In this document: positions 26,341 through 35,440 of the stretch, piece by piece | Numbering within the stretch: position 1 is the stretch's first letter | Layout: every line of letters starts with the position of its first letter | Position numbers and translations under genes: made by a program | Notes under the pieces: model-generated | Databases searched by the model: none | What the model was told of the DNA's origin: nothing | The model's input: only the letters and a program-made list of their open reading frames with translations | Origin: Pseudomonas kermanshahensis | GTDB lineage: Bacteria; Pseudomonadota; Gammaproteobacteria; Pseudomonadales; Pseudomonadaceae | Assembly: GCF_014269205.2 (NCBI RefSeq) | Contig: NZ_JABWRY020000001.1 | Span: forward strand, 1,302,001 to 1,366,000 | Direction of reading: 5' to 3' | DNA: 64,000 bases

Positions 26341-26952
26341 TCAGGCCGCCTCAGGCTCACAGCCCTTGAGCACCAGCCGAATGATGGTCTCGGCCGCCGC
26401 GTCATAATCACTCTCGGCCAGCTTGGCCTTGCCCGTCACCGCCGAAATCTGCCAATCGAAATCGGCATAGGTCTGGGTCGCCGCCCAGATGCTGAACATC
26501 AGGTGATGCGCATCCACATTGGCGATCTGCCCGCGCTCGATCCAGCCCTGGATGCACTCGATATTGTGCCGTGCCTGCTCGTTGAGCTGCTCCACCTGGT
26601 TGGGCGACAAATGCGGCGCACCGTGCATGATCTCACTGGCAAACACCTTGGAGGCATGCGGCAAATCGCGGGAAATGCGGATTTTCGAGCGAATGTAGGC
26701 ACTCAGCACTTCTTTAGGGTCACCGTCAGCATTGAACGGCGTCGAGGCCTGCATGATCGGCGCGATGATGCTCTCCAAGACCTCGCGGTAGAGGTTGTCC
26801 TTGGATTTGAAGTAGTAATACACGTTCGGCTTGGGCAGGCCGGCCTTGGCCGCGATATCGCTGGTCTTGGTGGCGGCGAAGCCCTTGTCGGCGAATTCCT
26901 CGCTGGCCGCGCGCAGGATCAATTCCTTGTTGCGCTCGCGAATGGTGCTCAT
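26341..26952 (-). CDS. TetR-family regulator, RutR-like
   Basis: This is a 203-residue TetR-type repressor. The N-terminal helix-turn-helix ([29 protein letters not shown], about residues 24-52) is followed by a ligand domain that resembles E. coli RutR closely: [20 protein letters not shown], then [17 protein letters not shown] and [10 protein letters not shown]. RutR senses uracil/thymine and controls pyrimidine and some purine-catabolic genes, so this protein may link nucleobase levels to the cluster. A RutR-like site lies at 7660-7675. Start at ATG 26952; the longer open frame to 27060 is unsupported. It is transcribed away from the DUF808 gene. Confidence 0.88.
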   Translation of the reverse strand: MSTIRERNKELILRAASEEFADKGFAATKTSDIAAKAGLPKPNVYYYFKSKDNLYREVLESIIAPIMQASTPFNADGDPKEVLSAYIRSKIRISRDLPHASKVFASEIMHGAPHLSPNQVEQLNEQARHNIECIQGWIERGQIANVDAHHLMFSIWAATQTYADFDWQISAVTGKAKLAESDYDAAAETIIRLVLKGCEPEAA

Positions 26953-27082
26953 TGTCAGGGATCTTCCTCGTGTCTGGCCACCTCTAAGAGGGATCGGGCA
27001 TGTTAGCACCGCGGCTGAAGGGCGCTCAAGGCAGCGACTTTCGGCTAGACTCCGGCACATTCATTTCACGGGAAACAGGCAC

Positions 27083-27997
27083 ATGGCAGGAAGCAGTCTA
27101 CTGGTACTGATCGACGATATCGCCACGGTACTCGACGACGTGTCGTTGATGACCAAGGTCGCGGCGAAAAAGACGGCCGGCGTGCTGGGGGACGATTTGG
27201 CGCTCAATGCCCAGCAGGTGACCGGCGTGCGCGCCGAGCGCGAGATCCCCGTGGTCTGGGCGGTGGCCAAGGGCTCGTTCGTCAACAAGGCGATCCTTGT
27301 GCCGGCGGCGTTGCTGATCAGCGCCTTCATCCCGTGGGCGGTGACGCCGTTGCTGATGGTCGGTGGCGCGTACCTGTGCTACGAGGGGTTCGAGAAGCTG
27401 GCGCACAAGTTCTTGCACAGCAAGGAAGAGGACAGCGCGCAGCATGAGGCCCGCAAGGAGGCCGTGGCCGACGCCACTGTCGACCTGGTCGCCTACGAGA
27501 AGGCCAAGATCAAGGGTGCGGTGCGCACCGACTTCATCCTGTCGGCCGAGATCATTGCCATCACCTTGGGGATCGTGGCGGATTCGCCGCTGCCCCAGCA
27601 GATCATCGTGCTGTCGGGCATCGCCGTGGTCATGACGGTTGGCGTTTACGGGCTGGTGGGCGGCATCGTCAAACTCGATGACCTGGGCCTGTGGATGACC
27701 CAGAAAGCATCCAAATTATCCCAGGCGGTCGGTAACGGCATCCTGCGCGCCGCGCCTTACATGATGAAGAGCCTGTCGGTGATCGGGACTGCGGCAATGT
27801 TTTTGGTCGGCGGCGGGATTCTGGTGCATGGCATCGCGCCCCTGCATCATGCGATCGAGGCGTTCAGTGAAGGGCGCGGTGGGGCGCTGACCGGGGCGCT
27901 GCTCAATGGGGGCGTGGGGATTGTCGCGGGGGCCGTGGTGCTTGCCGTCGTCGCTGTGGCGGGCAAGTTGTGGCGGGCGGTAAAGCCAGCTACCTGA
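27083..27997 (+). CDS. DUF808 (YedI-like) membrane protein
   Basis: This is a 304-residue inner-membrane protein of the DUF808/YedI family, whose function is unknown. It starts [19 protein letters not shown] and has the conserved [26 protein letters not shown] segment, followed by about six hydrophobic helices ([58 protein letters not shown]). The ATG at 27083 is where family similarity begins; the open frame upstream overlaps the TetR gene antisense. It is divergent from the TetR gene, which could regulate it. Confidence 0.88.
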   Translation: MAGSSLLVLIDDIATVLDDVSLMTKVAAKKTAGVLGDDLALNAQQVTGVRAEREIPVVWAVAKGSFVNKAILVPAALLISAFIPWAVTPLLMVGGAYLCYEGFEKLAHKFLHSKEEDSAQHEARKEAVADATVDLVAYEKAKIKGAVRTDFILSAEIIAITLGIVADSPLPQQIIVLSGIAVVMTVGVYGLVGGIVKLDDLGLWMTQKASKLSQAVGNGILRAAPYMMKSLSVIGTAAMFLVGGGILVHGIAPLHHAIEAFSEGRGGALTGALLNGGVGIVAGAVVLAVVAVAGKLWRAVKPAT

Positions 27998-28002
27998 TGT
28001 GT

Positions 28003-28120
28003 GTGGCCGGGGCAAAGCCCCGGATCGCCAGCAAGCCGGCCCCACAGATACCCCGCCTAACTCAGGCGTGGCGCCATCTCTGTAGGAGCCGGCTTGTCGG
28101 CGATGGGCTGCAGAGCAGCC
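28003..28120. repeat. Paired REP element
   Basis: The stem ccggggcaaagccccgg and inverted units atcgccagcaagccggccc and ggagccggcttgtcggcgat lie between convergent genes. Confidence 0.7.
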
Positions 28121-28126
28121 TCACGA

Positions 28127-28909
28127 TCAGAAGTGTACTTTTACCAAGAAGCTCGCCGTGTTTTGGTCAGTGGTAAAGGCATCGGAATCCTTGATGCCGT
28201 ATTTGTTCTTCCAGTAATCGTATTCAAAACCGACATACAGTTGCTTCTCACCCAGGTGCAACGCCTTGCCCAGGTCATATTTGACCTGTGGGTTGAAGTG
28301 CAGGTTGGCTTGGTAGGTGCCGCGACGGTTCTCGTCGTTGTCCACGACCCAGTCCATGAAGCCGTCGATGAGGATGTCGGACGAGCCCACTGGAATGGTG
28401 TAGGACCAGACCGGGGTAATCTGCCAGACGTTGTCGCCCGCGCGGCTGCCGTCGGTGGTGCGCTGGTAGAAGTTCAGCTGGAAGTAGTCGAAGCCTGGGA
28501 TGTCCAGGTCGAAGCCCGGGCCGATCAGGTAGGACTCGGTATCACCCTCGCCGAACTCGTAGGTCATCGCCAGCAGCACGTCCTTGACCGGGCCGAACGC
28601 CAGCTTCTGGTCGAAGATCTTGCCAAACGACAGGCGTGGGCTGATTTCACCGTAGTAGGTGTTGGGGCCGTTACCCGCGTCTTTCTTGCCTTGGTAGAAG
28701 ATCTTGTCGACGAAAATGAAGTTGTCGCCGTACTTCCAGCCATCGGCGTGCTCGAAGGTCACGGTTTGCTGGATCTCGGGGTTGACCTTGAAGTTCTTGC
28801 CCCACAGGTAGGTGAGGCTGTTGTTCTGCCACTGCAGCAGGTCGCCGCCGAAGGTGGTGCCGCAGGCCAGCAGGCCGCCGGCGAGGATCAGGCTGTTGAT
28901 GGTACGCAT
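28127..28909 (-). CDS. Tsx-like nucleoside-specific outer-membrane channel 2
   Basis: This is a 260-residue outer-membrane protein of the Channel_Tsx/OmpK family. A signal peptide (MRTINSLILAGGLLACGTTFGG) precedes alternating beta strands that end in the outer-membrane signature VKVHF with terminal Phe. It would let nucleosides, nucleobases or urate cross the outer membrane. It is a close paralogue of the gene at 29263-30048 (shared GKNFKVNP, GPGFDL, PQVKYDLGKAL and FVDKIFY segments). The 353 bp upstream contain a TGAC-N6-GTCA palindrome, so it may have its own promoter. The open frame to 29041 is not used because the signal peptide starts at 28909. Confidence 0.87.
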   Translation of the reverse strand: MRTINSLILAGGLLACGTTFGGDLLQWQNNSLTYLWGKNFKVNPEIQQTVTFEHADGWKYGDNFIFVDKIFYQGKKDAGNGPNTYYGEISPRLSFGKIFDQKLAFGPVKDVLLAMTYEFGEGDTESYLIGPGFDLDIPGFDYFQLNFYQRTTDGSRAGDNVWQITPVWSYTIPVGSSDILIDGFMDWVVDNDENRRGTYQANLHFNPQVKYDLGKALHLGEKQLYVGFEYDYWKNKYGIKDSDAFTTDQNTASFLVKVHF

Positions 28910-29122
28910 TGCGAGTGTCGCTCCCTTGATTGATCTGTTGTCAGCGCTCGGTGTTGGCGCTGTTTTTGTCTTTTGAGTCAGCTTTTTTCGATAGGCCACA
29001 GCTGTTTGGCAAGAGCTGAGCCAACTTTTCCGGGCTGGCACAACCTTCCTGCTCGACTTCGTTCTGAACGGATGAAAAGGGTCTTTCAGGCTGGCAACAC
29101 GTTGGCCAACCGCCCGTATTCA

Positions 29123-29138
29123 TTGACTGAGCGGTCAG
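29123..29138. promoter_or_regulatory. YTGACTNNNNGGTCAG palindrome upstream of Tsx-like gene 2
   Basis: TTGACTGAGCGGTCAG matches the sites at 39616 and 47688. It lies 214 bp before the porin start, in the gene-free 28910-29262. That gap also holds an 8 bp stem GGCGCGCA/TGCGCGCC (29176-29202) after the upstream gene; otherwise I see nothing there. Confidence 0.5.
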
Positions 29139-29262
29139 TAAACGCAGGCAGAATCCGTTCTGCCCTGATCGAGGGGGCGCGCAGATTACTGGCTTGCGCG
29201 CCGGTCCTCAAGTGCTCCGTCCTGGAGCGGTGTGAATCAAACTTGTGCGTTTGGTCAGGTTA

Positions 29263-30048
29263 TTAGAAATGGACTTTGATCAAGGCGCTTGCAACGCTCT
29301 GGTTACTGTCCACATTGCCACGGCTGTCGATGCCGTATTTGTCCTTCCAGTAGCTGTATTCAAAGCCCACGTACAACTGCTTGGCACCCAGGTTCAGCGC
29401 CTTGCCCAGGTCGTACTTGACCTGCGGGTTGAACTGCAAGTTGGCGTGGTAGGTGCCACGGCGGGTCTGGTCGTTGTCCACGACCCAGTCCATGTAGCCG
29501 TCGATGAGGATGTCGGACCTGCCCACGGGAATGGTGTACGACCAGGCCGGGGTGATCTGCCAGACGTTGTCGCCGGGGCGGCTGCCCTCGGTGTTGCGCA
29601 CGTAGAAGTTCAAGGTGAAGTAGTTGAAGCCGGGGACGGCCAGGTCGAAGCCGGGGCCGATCAGGTAAGCCTCGTTGTCGCCTTCGCCACGCTCGTAGGT
29701 CATGGCGATGAGCACGTCTTTGATCGGGCCGAATTCGAATTTATGGCCGGTCATCTTGCCAAGCGACAGGCGTGGGCTGAACTCACCGTAGTAGGTGGTC
29801 ACGCCTTTGCTGCGGTCGGCCTTGCCGTTGTAGAAAATCTTGTCGACGAACATGAAGGTGTCGCCGTACTTCCATTTGTTGGCGTGCTCGAACGTGATGG
29901 TCTGCTGAATATCAGGGTTGACCTTGAAGTCCTTGCCGTACAGGTAGCTCAGGCTTTCGCCGTGCCATTGCAGCCATTCGCCTGCATGCGAGGGGAGGGT
30001 GGCCAGCAGGCTGCTGCCCAATAACAGGGACGTGGTGATGCGCTTCAT
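29263..30048 (-). CDS. Tsx-like nucleoside-specific outer-membrane channel 1
   Basis: This is a 261-residue outer-membrane channel of the Tsx/OmpK family with a signal peptide ending near LPSHAGEW and a C-terminal IKVHF. The strands and loops match the neighbouring paralogue (YLYGKDFKVNPDIQQTITFEHA, TYYGEFSPRLSLGK, LIGPGFDLAVPGF, DWVVDNDQTRRGTYHANL). It follows the urate permease gene by 143 bp on the same strand, so uptake across both membranes could be coordinated. The substrate is inferred from context: urate, xanthine or their nucleosides. Confidence 0.88.
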   Translation of the reverse strand: MKRITTSLLLGSSLLATLPSHAGEWLQWHGESLSYLYGKDFKVNPDIQQTITFEHANKWKYGDTFMFVDKIFYNGKADRSKGVTTYYGEFSPRLSLGKMTGHKFEFGPIKDVLIAMTYERGEGDNEAYLIGPGFDLAVPGFNYFTLNFYVRNTEGSRPGDNVWQITPAWSYTIPVGRSDILIDGYMDWVVDNDQTRRGTYHANLQFNPQVKYDLGKALNLGAKQLYVGFEYSYWKDKYGIDSRGNVDSNQSVASALIKVHF

Positions 30049-30191
30049 GTCGTGATTCCCGGACTTATTGTTTTTGTTGGCGGTTTTTTTAGCGCGCAGG
30101 GGCGCCCCGAGCGGCCCATTCCGGCGGGCCGACGGTGTAGCGGTTACTGCGGGTGTGAGTCAGGGGCGGCCATTGCGCCGCCCCCTCTGGC

Positions 30192-31547
30192 TCAGTGCTG
30201 GTGACAGGCGTCGTTATGCGCCGCGCGGTCGGCACCCCCGAGGATGTTGAACAGCACGTTCAACACCAGGGCGCTGACCGTGGCCATGGCGATGCCACTG
30301 TGGGTGATCGGTTCCATCCACTGCGGCATCTGTGCGAAGAACTCCGGGCGTACCACGGGGATCAGCCCGAAACCGACACTCACCGCAACCAGCAGCTGGT
30401 TGCGACGGTCGCCGATGTCTGCTTCTTGAAGGATTTTGATCCCGGTGGCGGTGACCATGCCGAACATGGCGATGGACGCGCCGCCCAGTACCGCAGGCGG
30501 GATCGAAGCAATCAGGAAGGCCGCCTTGGGCAGCAGGCTGAGCAGGATCAACAGCGCGCCGGCCACCACGGTGACGTAGCGGCAGCGTACCCCGGTCATC
30601 TGCACCAGGCCGATGTTCTGGGCGAACGAGGAGTGGGTGAAGGTGTTGAAGAAGCCCGCGACAAACGACGCGCCGGCATCGCACAGCAGGCCGCGACGCA
30701 GCATGCCAGGCGTGACTTCACGATCGGTCACCTTGCCCAGGGCGAGGAACATGCCCGTGGACTCGACGAAGATGATCACCACCACCAGGCACATCGACAG
30801 GATCGGTGCCAGGCTGAAGGTCGGCATGCCGAAGTGCAGTGGGGTGACCACTTGCAGCCACGGTGCGTCTTTCAGGCCGGTCAGGTCGACCATGCCGATG
30901 GAGCCGGCCAGGATGTAACCCAGGCCCATGCCGACCAACACCGAAACGTTGACCCAAAAGCCACGCATGAAGCGATTGATAAGCAGGATCACGGCCAGTA
31001 CCAGGCCTGCGACCATCAGGTAGATGGGCGAGCCGAAGGCTTCTGCCTCATGGCCGCCACCGGCCCAGTTGACCGCGACCGGGAACAGCGACAGGCCGAT
31101 CGAGGTGATGACGGTACCGGTAACCAGGGGCGGGAAGAAGCGTACGACCTTGGACATGAACGGCGCGATCAGCATGCCGAAGAACCCGGCGGCGATGGTC
31201 GCGCCGAAGATCCCCTGCAGGCCGACGCCGGGCATGCCGGCCATGGCCACCATGCTGCCGACGGCAGCGAAGCTGGCGCCCATCATCACGGGCATGCGGA
31301 TGCCCACCGGGCCGATACCGAACGACTGGATGATGGTGGCGACGCCTGCGACCAGCAGGTCGGCGTTGATCAGGAAGGCGACTTCTTCACGGGACAATCC
31401 GGCGGCTTGGCCAATGATCAAAGGCACGGCAATCGCGCCTCCGTACATCAACAGCACATGTTGCAGGCCTACCAGGATCAGTTGGAACAGGGGCAGAGGC
31501 TGACGCGGCGGCGCAACGGGAATGTACGCCTTGCGTGACTCGGACAT
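30192..31547 (-). CDS. NCS2-family xanthine/urate permease
   Basis: This is a 451-residue inner-membrane nucleobase:H+ or Na+ symporter with about fourteen helices. The NAT signature QNIGLVQMTGVRCRYV follows the ESTGMFLALGKVTDREV segment of helix 8, both typical of xanthine and urate carriers such as UacT and PucJ/K. The N-terminal QHVLLMYGGAIAVPLIIG carries the conserved His of helix 1. It sits directly after puuD, the urate-oxidising enzyme, which favours urate as substrate. The ATG at 31547 is followed by a short polar N-terminus. Likely cotranscribed with puuE-uraD-allA-puuD. Confidence 0.92.
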   Translation of the reverse strand: MSESRKAYIPVAPPRQPLPLFQLILVGLQHVLLMYGGAIAVPLIIGQAAGLSREEVAFLINADLLVAGVATIIQSFGIGPVGIRMPVMMGASFAAVGSMVAMAGMPGVGLQGIFGATIAAGFFGMLIAPFMSKVVRFFPPLVTGTVITSIGLSLFPVAVNWAGGGHEAEAFGSPIYLMVAGLVLAVILLINRFMRGFWVNVSVLVGMGLGYILAGSIGMVDLTGLKDAPWLQVVTPLHFGMPTFSLAPILSMCLVVVIIFVESTGMFLALGKVTDREVTPGMLRRGLLCDAGASFVAGFFNTFTHSSFAQNIGLVQMTGVRCRYVTVVAGALLILLSLLPKAAFLIASIPPAVLGGASIAMFGMVTATGIKILQEADIGDRRNQLLVAVSVGFGLIPVVRPEFFAQMPQWMEPITHSGIAMATVSALVLNVLFNILGGADRAAHNDACHQH

Positions 31548-31654
31548 GCAGCACCTCGAGTTTTGTTTTTATTCTCGGATCCAAGCGCCAGGCTGCAGGC
31601 CTGGGCGCTCGATGCTTGCTAGTTGCGTATTGCCTTGAAACAGAGGCCGGACAG

Positions 31655-31690
31655 GCCGGCCTCTTCGCGGGTAAACCCGCTCCCACCGGG
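31655..31690. repeat. REP element
   Basis: A single unit with the core cgcgggtaaacccgctccc lies between puuD and the permease gene. Confidence 0.6.
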
Positions 31691-31710
31691 AGCGGTGTGT
31701 GCCCGATGGG

Positions 31711-33027
31711 TCAGTTGACCGGGGCGCCTTTGGCGATCCAGTCACCGACGAGCTTGCGCTCTTCGGTGGTCATCTGGGTGATGTTGCCCAGCGGCATGAT
31801 CTGGCTGGCGACCGCTTGCGCCTGGATGCGCGCGGCTTGGGCCTGGATCTGCTGCGGGGTGTCGAACATCACGCCGGCAGGGGCGGCGCTGAACAGTGGG
31901 CTGGTCGGCTTGGACGAGTGGCACACGGTGCAGCGTTCCTGGATGACATTGTGGATCTTGTCGAAGCTGTCGCCGCTTGCCTGGGCAGTGGCTGGCGCCG
32001 GTGCCGCAGGGGCTTCGGCGGGCTTGCTGGCCTCCTCGGCGCGCAGCTCGGCAGCCGTCTTGCCGCCGACGGCGGTGGCGGGCAGCGGCTGGTACTCGAT
32101 CTTCGCGGCTGCTTGCTCTGGGCTGACGGCCATCGGCTTGGGGCCGGTGACGTAGGCCAGGCAGATCATCGCCAGGGCGCCGACGGGCAGGGTCCAGGCG
32201 TACTTGCTGCTGTCATGACGGGTGTTGAAGTAGTGACGGATCAATACCGCCGCCACTGCAATGCCGGCCAGGATCAGCCAGTTGTACTGGCTACCGTAGG
32301 TGCTCGGGAAGTGGTTGCTGATCATGATGAACAGCACCGGCAGGGTGAAGTAGTTGTTGTGACGCGAACGCAGCAGGCCTTTGGCCGGCAGGCGTGGGTC
32401 AGGCGTGGTGTTGTTCTCGATCGCTGCCACCAGCTGGCGCTGGGCCGGCATGATGATGCGGAACACGTTGCCGACCATGATGGTGCCGATGATCGCGCCG
32501 GTGTGCAGGTATGCGCCACGGCCGCTGAATACCAGGCTGAAGCCCCAGCACGCAGCGATGATCAGCACGAACAGCACGCCACCCAGCAATGCCGGGCGCT
32601 TGCCCAGCGGCGAGTCGCAGAGCAGGTCGTAGATGAACCAACCGGCCACCAGCGAACCGATACCAATGGCCACGCCCTCGGCACCGCTCAGGGTGCTGCC
32701 AGGGGCCAGCAGGTACAGGGTCGGGTTCCAGTAGAACACCACGCACAGCAAGGCGATACCGGACATCCAGGTGAAGTAGGCTTCCCATTTGAACCAGTGC
32801 AGGTTCTCGGGCATTTTCGGGGGTGCCAGCTTGTACTTTTCAAGGTGGTAGATACCACCGCCGTGGATGGCCCAAAGGTCACCCGACAGCCCGTCACGCG
32901 GATTGCTCCGGTTCAGGTTGTTTTCCAGCCAGACGAAGTAGAACGATGCACCGATCCAGGCGACACCGGTGATCATGTGAACCCAGCGAATGCTCAGGTT
33001 CAGCCATTCGTGAAGGTGTGCTTCCAC
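31711..33027 (-). CDS. puuD: Membrane urate hydroxylase
   Basis: This is a 438-residue PuuD-type urate oxidase: an N-terminal membrane part with about eight helices (LSIRWVHMITGVAWIGASFYFVWLE and onward) and a C-terminal cytochrome c domain with the heme motif CTVCH near residue 395, joined by an Ala/Pro-rich linker. It hydroxylates urate to 5-hydroxyisourate and passes electrons to the respiratory chain instead of making H2O2 as soluble uricase does. The product goes to HiuH, encoded divergently upstream. It lies 43 bp after allA in the same operon. Confidence 0.94.
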   Translation of the reverse strand: MEAHLHEWLNLSIRWVHMITGVAWIGASFYFVWLENNLNRSNPRDGLSGDLWAIHGGGIYHLEKYKLAPPKMPENLHWFKWEAYFTWMSGIALLCVVFYWNPTLYLLAPGSTLSGAEGVAIGIGSLVAGWFIYDLLCDSPLGKRPALLGGVLFVLIIAACWGFSLVFSGRGAYLHTGAIIGTIMVGNVFRIIMPAQRQLVAAIENNTTPDPRLPAKGLLRSRHNNYFTLPVLFIMISNHFPSTYGSQYNWLILAGIAVAAVLIRHYFNTRHDSSKYAWTLPVGALAMICLAYVTGPKPMAVSPEQAAAKIEYQPLPATAVGGKTAAELRAEEASKPAEAPAAPAPATAQASGDSFDKIHNVIQERCTVCHSSKPTSPLFSAAPAGVMFDTPQQIQAQAARIQAQAVASQIMPLGNITQMTTEERKLVGDWIAKGAPVN

Positions 33028-33070
33028 AGTATGTACCTCTGCCGATCACCTTACGATGATCGACCTTTTC

Positions 33071-33574
33071 TTATTGGTGGGGATTGAGGATCAGCATCTG
33101 TTCCTCGGTGAAGTAATGCTCATCGCAGTTGTTGCCAGAACCACTGCGATCAACCACCAGGAAATCATCCCGCTTTTCGATCGTAAGCACCGGGTGGTGC
33201 CAAACGCCGCGATGGTAATTGATGCCCTGCCTGCCGTTACTGCGGAAGGCGCGGACCAAGCCTGATACAGGTGCATCGCCAACGGGCGCGACCACGATCA
33301 GAAAGGGGTTGCCGAGCAGCGGGATGAAAGCCTGGCTGCCCAGCGGATGGCGTTCCAGCATGCGTACGGTCAGCGGCATGTCCAGCGCGTCGGCGCGGAA
33401 GATGCTGATGATCGCTTTGTCTTCAGGCTCGGCGGTTTCGACCGTGGCGAGCTTGTGAAAGCGCATGGTCGAGCCGTTGTTGATCATGAAGTGGTCGCTG
33501 CCATCGGTTTCGATCACGTCACCGAAGGGGGCGAAGGCTTCTTTGGTCAGGGGCTCGATCATCAGGGTGCGCAT
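33071..33574 (-). CDS. allA: Ureidoglycolate lyase
   Basis: This 167-residue cupin-type enzyme splits ureidoglycolate into glyoxylate and urea. Family features are IEPLTKEAFAPFGDVIE at the N-terminus, ISIFRADALDMPLTVRMLERHPLGSQAFIPL, RAFRSNGRQGINYHRGVWHHP with the conserved His residues, and FLVVDRSG. It lies between uraD (49 bp upstream) and puuD. Glyoxylate then enters the gcl pathway and urea could leave or enter via the UT transporter. In P. aeruginosa an allantoicase gene is found between these two genes as I recall; none is here. Confidence 0.94.
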   Translation of the reverse strand: MRTLMIEPLTKEAFAPFGDVIETDGSDHFMINNGSTMRFHKLATVETAEPEDKAIISIFRADALDMPLTVRMLERHPLGSQAFIPLLGNPFLIVVAPVGDAPVSGLVRAFRSNGRQGINYHRGVWHHPVLTIEKRDDFLVVDRSGSGNNCDEHYFTEEQMLILNPHQ

Positions 33575-33623
33575 GCGGTTATCTCTTCTATTGTTCGTTT
33601 TCTGAATGAGGTTCGGCTGTTGC

Positions 33624-34139
33624 TTACAGCTGCAGCAGACGGAACAGGGCGATCAGGTTGATCTGCGCCAGGGCTTCCTTGAATTCGGCATCCGCGTCGT
33701 TGTGGATGCGTTTCTCGAAAGCGGCGAGAATCTGGTGCCGGTTGCTGCCCTTCACGGCCATGATGAAGGGGAACTGGAACTTGGCCTTGTAGGCGTCGTT
33801 GAGTTCGGTGAAACGGGCGAACTCTTCGGCGGTGCACTGGTGGATACCGGCGCCGGCCTGCTCGTTGGTGCTCGATTCGGTCAGCTCGCCCTGGATGGCG
33901 GCTTTGCCGGCCAGGTCCGGGTGAGCGTTGATCAGCGCCAGCTGGTCGGCGTGGTTGGCGCTGAGCAGGATGTCGCTCATGCGCTGGTGCAGCACTTCGA
34001 TCTCGTCCAGCTCGCTCAGGTTGCCCAGGCCATAGGCTTTTTCAGCGACCCACGGCGAGTGCTCGTAGATGTCGGCAAAGGCGGCGACGAAGGCGTCGCG
34101 GCCCAGGGTCGATGGCGTGAGGGTCTTGAAAGCGGTCAT
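33624..34139 (-). CDS. uraD: OHCU decarboxylase
   Basis: This 171-residue all-helical enzyme decarboxylates 2-oxo-4-hydroxy-4-carboxy-5-ureidoimidazoline to S-allantoin. The catalytic His lies in IYEHSPWVAEKAY near residue 28, the Glu/Arg region is in LSANHADQLALINAHPDLAGKAA, and FARFTELNDAYKAKFQFPFIMAVKG is the family core. The start codon overlaps the puuE stop by one base (TGATG), so translation is coupled. It takes over from HiuH in the urate-to-allantoin conversion. Confidence 0.95.
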   Translation of the reverse strand: MTAFKTLTPSTLGRDAFVAAFADIYEHSPWVAEKAYGLGNLSELDEIEVLHQRMSDILLSANHADQLALINAHPDLAGKAAIQGELTESSTNEQAGAGIHQCTAEEFARFTELNDAYKAKFQFPFIMAVKGSNRHQILAAFEKRIHNDADAEFKEALAQINLIALFRLLQL

Positions 34140-35065
34140 CAGGCGTTCTCTTTCTTGTACGGGTGGGTGGTGTGCCAGTGGCGGGCGATGTCCGCGCGAC
34201 GGGCGAACCAGACCTGGTCATGGCTCTTGGCGTAGTCGACGAAGCGCTTGAGCGCGGCCAGGCGCGCCGGGCGGCCGACCAGCCGGCAGTGCAGGCCGAT
34301 GGAGAGCATCTTCGGCGCTTCGGCGCCTTCGGCGTACAGCACATCGAAGGCGTCCTTGAGGTACTGGAAGAACTGCTCGCCGCAGTTGAAGCCTTGTACC
34401 TGGGTGAAGCGCATGTCGTTGGTGTCCAGGGTGTAGGGGATCACCAGGTGCGGCTTGCCGGTGGGGTTGTTCGGCTCCCAGTAGGGCAGGTCGTCGTCGT
34501 AGGTGTCGCTGTCATAGAGGAAACCACCTTCCTCCATCACCAGGCGGCGGGTATTCGGGCCGGTGCGGCCGGTGTACCAGCCCACAGGGCGCTCGCCGGT
34601 CAGTTCGGTGAGGATGCGGATGGCTTCGAGCATGTGCTCGCGCTCTTGGGCCTCGTCCATGTTCTGGTAGTCGATCCAGCGGTAGCCGTGGCTGCAGATC
34701 TCGTGGCCGGCTTCGACCATGGCGCGGATCACATCCGGGTGGCGCTGGGCGGCCATGGCCACGGCGAACACGGTCAGCGGAACGCCGCTGTCCTTGAACA
34801 GCTTGAGCAGGCGCCACACGCCAGCACGGCTGCCATACTCGTACAGCGACTCCATGCTCATGTTGCGTTGGCCCTGCAACGGCTGGGCGGCGACCATCTC
34901 GGACAGGAAGGCTTCGGACTCTTTGTCACCGTGCAGGATGTTGCGCTCGCCACCTTCTTCGTAATTGAGGACGAAAGACAGGGCAATGCGGGCGTTGCCC
35001 GGCCATTGCGGGTGAGGTGGGTTGTTGCCGTAACCGATCAGGTCGCGAGGATAGTCAGCGCTCAC
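34139..35065 (-). CDS. puuE: Allantoinase, PuuE (NodB-like)
   Basis: This is a 308-residue member of the polysaccharide-deacetylase (NodB) fold that acts as a metal-independent allantoinase. Family features are YPRDLIGYGNNPPHPQWPG, SFVLNYEEGGERNILHGD, HEICSHGYRWIDYQNM, WYTGRTGPNTRRLVMEEGGF and LSIGLHCRLVGRPAR. It hydrolyses S-allantoin to allantoate. It is the first gene of the operon puuE-uraD-allA-puuD-permease-porin, read away from hiuH. A TTGTATACAA palindrome lies 74 bp before its start. Confidence 0.95.
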   Translation of the reverse strand: MSADYPRDLIGYGNNPPHPQWPGNARIALSFVLNYEEGGERNILHGDKESEAFLSEMVAAQPLQGQRNMSMESLYEYGSRAGVWRLLKLFKDSGVPLTVFAVAMAAQRHPDVIRAMVEAGHEICSHGYRWIDYQNMDEAQEREHMLEAIRILTELTGERPVGWYTGRTGPNTRRLVMEEGGFLYDSDTYDDDLPYWEPNNPTGKPHLVIPYTLDTNDMRFTQVQGFNCGEQFFQYLKDAFDVLYAEGAEAPKMLSIGLHCRLVGRPARLAALKRFVDYAKSHDQVWFARRADIARHWHTTHPYKKENA

Positions 35066-35139
35066 TGCAGTCTTCCTTCTTGTGTGTTAGTGCGGGGTGG
35101 GCGGGCCGCGTCGGTATGTCGCACCACCGGATGGGCTGA

Positions 35140-35149
35140 TTGTATACAA
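35140..35149. promoter_or_regulatory. TTGTATACAA operator at puuE
   Basis: This perfect palindrome lies 74 bp upstream of puuE in the puuE-hiuH divergent region (35066-35440). Confidence 0.65.
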
Positions 35150-35223
35150 CTTCTGAAATCTTTTGTAAGCCTGTTTTTCCGCATTTCTTCCCTTTTGTCG
35201 CCTGAGAATCCCTTGCAATAAAC

Positions 35224-35239
35224 CTGCCTGATTGGTCAG
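35224..35239. promoter_or_regulatory. YTGACTNNNNGGTCAG-like site between puuE and hiuH
   Basis: CTGCCTGATTGGTCAG differs from the motif at one base. It lies midway between the TTGTATACAA site at 35140 and the TTGTGTACAA site at 35323. Confidence 0.45.
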
Positions 35240-35322
35240 CTAATGACGTTGCCCTCGGCACGGTGCCTGTATTTGCGACTGTTGGCGGGTTTGCCTGGGC
35301 CGCGACGGATGGGTTCAAAAAA

Positions 35323-35332
35323 TTGTGTACAA
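35323..35332. promoter_or_regulatory. TTGTGTACAA operator at hiuH
   Basis: This palindrome with flanking symmetry (aattgtgtacaatt) lies 108 bp before hiuH. Apart from the three motifs I see nothing else in 35066-35440. Confidence 0.6.
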
Positions 35333-35440
35333 TTTGGCGATGGAATGTCTTAATAACGTCATTCCCGCACATCGCAGGCCGGTTGGCGTGATGATGGCCG
35401 TGTATTTTTTGCCCACAGATTGAACAAGAGGCGACAAGCA

